A stretch of 64,000 nt of DNA from DATKZM01 sp035527975 (GTDB lineage Bacteria; Pseudomonadota; Alphaproteobacteria; JAPULJ01): positions 1-64,000 of the forward strand of contig DATKZM010000091.1 in assembly GCA_035527975.1 (NCBI GenBank), given 5' to 3'. Of this stretch, positions 61,874 to 64,000 are shown in pieces (the first letter of the stretch is position 1; every line of letters starts with the position of its first letter). A program made the translations under genes and the position numbers. Under the pieces are notes generated by a model. It ran no database searches. It worked only from the letters and a program-made list of their open reading frames with translations, and was not told the origin of the DNA.

Positions 61874-62913
61874 GCACTCTTTCCGGTGTAGGCGGTGTAA
61901 AGCTTGCGATAGGGCAGACCGGGCTTGTCGAAGCGCGCGATCCATTCCTTGGAGATGGTCTCCAGCTTGCCGACCCACTGGGCCCGCTCGGCGGCCGTCA
62001 GCTTGGTAATGCTGGAGCCGGCCTTCTTGTTGACCGTGGCGATGCCGACCTCACGCTCGTGTTCGTAGCCCCTGGCGCCGATGAGGCTGAATTCCAGGCC
62101 GCTGTTCTTGTCGATCACGGCCCGCTGGGCAGCGCTGAGGCTGTCGTACTTCTTCTTGTTCATGGCGATGAACTGCGGCGAATAGCCGAAGGGCAAATCG
62201 ACGATGAAGTTCTTCACCACCTCGTGCAGCTTGAAGCTGTTCACCACCGAGATGCCGACGATGGCGCCGTCGACGACGCCCTTTTCCAACGCGCCGTAGG
62301 TGCTCGGCATCGGCATCGCGACCGGGATCGCGCCCAGGCCCTTGATAATCTCGGCCTGATTGCGCGACGGCGTGCGCAGTTTCAGGCCCTTCAGATCGTC
62401 CGGCGTGCGCACGACCTTGTTGGTCATGATTACCGGCACGTCGGTGGTCCATATACCGAGGACCTTGACGCGCTTGTAGTCCGCGGCAAGATGCTCGTCG
62501 AAGATACGATTGAGCGCCTCGGTTGCTTTGACCGCCGTGTCGTATTGCAGCGGGATTTCGGCGACCAGCGTGCGCGGAAATACCGTCGAGGTGTAGCCCG
62601 GGATGTGGAACTCGATATCGGCGATACCGTTCAGGATGCGCTTGTAGGCGCCGGGCGGGCGGCCGCCAATCTGGCTGCCGGGAAAGCCCTTGATCTTGAG
62701 GCCGACATTGGCCGCCTCGATCCTCTTGCCCCACGGCGCCATCATGTTCGCCCACAGGGGATGGCGGGGGCTGGCGAAGAACGCCATCTTGAGCTCGGTC
62801 TCGGCAGCGGCGAGCAGTCCAGGCAGGCCCATCGCACCAATACCGGCGGCACCGGCGCCCGCCAGCGCCAGCTTGGTGAAGTCGCGTCTTGTTACCGGGT
62901 TATCCCAGGTCAT
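61870..62913 (-). CDS. dctP: TRAP transporter substrate-binding protein DctP
   Basis: A 347-residue periplasmic receptor. The N-terminus TRRDFTKLALAGAGAAGIGA is a twin-arginine signal. The domain follows the DctP pattern: MAFFASPRHPLWANMMAPWG, DLKGLKLRTPSRNQAEIIKG (the Arg that binds the substrate carboxylate is usually in this LKxRTP block), PMPSTYGALEKGVVDGAI and the long C-terminal helices. It is first of the complete TRAP operon. Family ligands are carboxylic acids, which fits the ligases nearby. Confidence 0.94.
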   Translation of the reverse strand: MTWDNPVTRRDFTKLALAGAGAAGIGAMGLPGLLAAAETELKMAFFASPRHPLWANMMAPWGKRIEAANVGLKIKGFPGSQIGGRPPGAYKRILNGIADIEFHIPGYTSTVFPRTLVAEIPLQYDTAVKATEALNRIFDEHLAADYKRVKVLGIWTTDVPVIMTNKVVRTPDDLKGLKLRTPSRNQAEIIKGLGAIPVAMPMPSTYGALEKGVVDGAIVGISVVNSFKLHEVVKNFIVDLPFGYSPQFIAMNKKKYDSLSAAQRAVIDKNSGLEFSLIGARGYEHEREVGIATVNKKAGSSITKLTAAERAQWVGKLETISKEWIARFDKPGLPYRKLYTAYTGKSA

Positions 62914-63025
62914 CGTTCCCTCCCTGATCTTTGGAACGCCCTCACATTGGAGCGTTTGTGTTGAAGGAATACTCTCTCATAATCGAGGCGGCGCGCAAAC
63001 GCCGGCCCGGGTCGTGCGTGCCTCA
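62914..63025. other. Intergenic gap between two TRAP operons
   Basis: The 112 bases between the dctP start and the stop of the next dctM hold the dctP Shine-Dalgarno sequence (AGGGA) and probably a promoter. No hairpin stands out. Confidence 0.4.
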
Positions 63026-64000
63026 TCATCTGGTGAGGTACAGGCTGATGCCGGGGAACGCGATCAAAAGAATCGTGACCAACAGCATGATAATTACGAA
63101 CGGGAACGAGCCGATAAAAATGTCCTTCAACGACACCCGATCGTCATTCAGAACCGATTTCACAACGTAGCAACAGATCCCGAGCGGCGGCGTCAGCAGC
63201 CCCATCTCGACCACGATCACGGTGACGATGCCGAACCAGACCAGATCGGCGCCGAAGCGGTCGACGACGATGGCGCTGACCAGCGGCAGCACGATCAGCA
63301 TGATCGACACCGAGTCGAGGAACATGCCGAGCACCACCAGCACCAGCAGATAGAGCGCCATGAAGCCGATGAAGCCGAGCTCCATGCCGGAGATCAGCCC
63401 GCCCATCTGCTGCGGCAGCCCGGACAGCGCCAGCATGCGCCCATAGATATTGGCGGCAAGGATGAGGAACAGGATGGCGACCGTAACGTGGCCGGTCTCC
63501 ACCAGCACGCTCCACAGCTTGCGCAAGGTCAGCCGCCGTTTCAGCAGCGCAATGATCAGCGCGCCCATGGCTCCGACCGCGCCCGCCTCGATCGCCGTGA
63601 ACAGCCCACCGTAGATGCCGCCCATGACCAGCGCGACCAGCAGCAGGATCGGCGTCAATTTGAAGGCGGCCGAGGCTATGTTCTCGTCCGCCTTGTCGTC
63701 CTGGGTCGGATTGCCGACGAGCTGCGGCCAGAAGTGCGCCATGGCAATGATCATCACGCCCATGGCGACCGCCAGGATGATGCCGGGGAAGATCGCCGCC
63801 AGGAACAGCGCGCCCACCGATTGCTCGGTCACGAAGGCATAGATGATGAGCAGCAGGCTCGGCGGGATCAGCATGCCGAGGACCGAGCTGCCCGCCACGG
63901 TGCCGACCGCAAAGCGCGCGGAATAGCCGTTGTCCATCATGTGCGGGGCCGCGACCTTGGTGAAGACCGCGGCCGAGGCGATCGACGAGCCGGTGATGGC
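63026..64000 (-). CDS. dctM: Second TRAP transporter large permease (DctM), partial at window edge
   Basis: The C-terminal 324 residues of a second DctM protein; the gene begins beyond 64000. It carries SSVLGMLIPPSLLLIIYAFV, FGIVTVIVVEMGLLTPPLGI and the end LIAFPGISLYLTR. It resembles the first DctM in layout but is clearly a different gene (for example an insertion around GNPTQDDKADENIAS). Its own dctP and dctQ, if present, lie outside the window upstream. Confidence 0.93.
   Translation of the reverse strand, partial: AITGSSIASAAVFTKVAAPHMMDNGYSARFAVGTVAGSSVLGMLIPPSLLLIIYAFVTEQSVGALFLAAIFPGIILAVAMGVMIIAMAHFWPQLVGNPTQDDKADENIASAAFKLTPILLLVALVMGGIYGGLFTAIEAGAVGAMGALIIALLKRRLTLRKLWSVLVETGHVTVAILFLILAANIYGRMLALSGLPQQMGGLISGMELGFIGFMALYLLVLVVLGMFLDSVSIMLIVLPLVSAIVVDRFGADLVWFGIVTVIVVEMGLLTPPLGICCYVVKSVLNDDRVSLKDIFIGSFPFVIIMLLVTILLIAFPGISLYLTR

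Overview
The window is about 64 kb of GC-rich DNA with dense operons, many ATGA/GTGA/TAATG start-stop overlaps and several families of short intergenic palindromes. Together with the gene content (HspQ, GreB, DctPQM transporters, Liv/Urt ABC transporters, many acyl-CoA enzymes) this suggests a free-living, metabolically versatile alphaproteobacterium. I could not fix the order or genus. I saw no rRNA, tRNA, CRISPR array, transposase or phage gene.

Layout. 1-385 is the 5' part of a TolC-type outer membrane protein, followed by an AT-rich gap. 915-4141 is a two-gene operon of feruloyl-CoA synthase-like ligase and cytochrome P450. 4512-10345 holds hspQ and msrA (divergent), an FAD-linked oxidase, an orphan leaderless solute-binding-like protein and a second feruloyl-CoA synthase-like ligase. 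10531-15083 is a complete urea/amide-type ABC transporter, then a GST-like protein. 16774-22818 is a beta-oxidation operon (TetR, thiolase, hydroxyacyl-CoA dehydrogenase/hydratase, acyl-CoA dehydrogenase) with a clear TetR-type operator. 23306-26843 has LemA, a DUF2207 protein and an alpha/beta hydrolase. 27135-33566 (minus) carries a long-chain acyl-CoA ligase, ChaC, an HCCA-isomerase-like protein, an atypical SDR and a penicillin-acylase-family lipoprotein.

33900-36513 is the most unusual locus: a divergent phenylacetyl-CoA-epoxidase-like (Paa) cluster in the order paaA, paaD N-terminal half, paaB, paaD C-terminal zinc ribbon, paaC. No paaE reductase lies beside it. The two PaaD domains, which form one polypeptide in the classical system, are separate overlapping ORFs here with paaB between them. 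A toxin-antitoxin pair, a bacterial GH3-family protein, dusA, a glycine-zipper lipoprotein and a class II aldolase follow. An unannotated 40-residue acidic ORF lies at 41438-41560.

41982-53671 has a MetE-like methyltransferase coupled to an acyl-CoA ligase, greB, then a 2-oxoglutarate dioxygenase and an aminotransferase that share a duplicated leader of about 60 bp. A Liv-type ABC transporter follows; its binding-protein gene is on the other strand beyond an AT-richer orphan gene. 53868-64000 has two acyl-CoA ligases flanking a DUF3574 lipoprotein, an enoyl-CoA hydratase, an amidase, one complete TRAP transporter and part of a second TRAP permease.

Taken together, the window looks like an accessory catabolic region: import of organic acids, amides or amino acids (two ABC systems, two TRAP systems), CoA activation (six AMP-forming ligases), oxygenation (P450, Paa-like diiron enzyme, 2OG dioxygenase) and beta-oxidation. 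Substrates cannot be read from the sequence.
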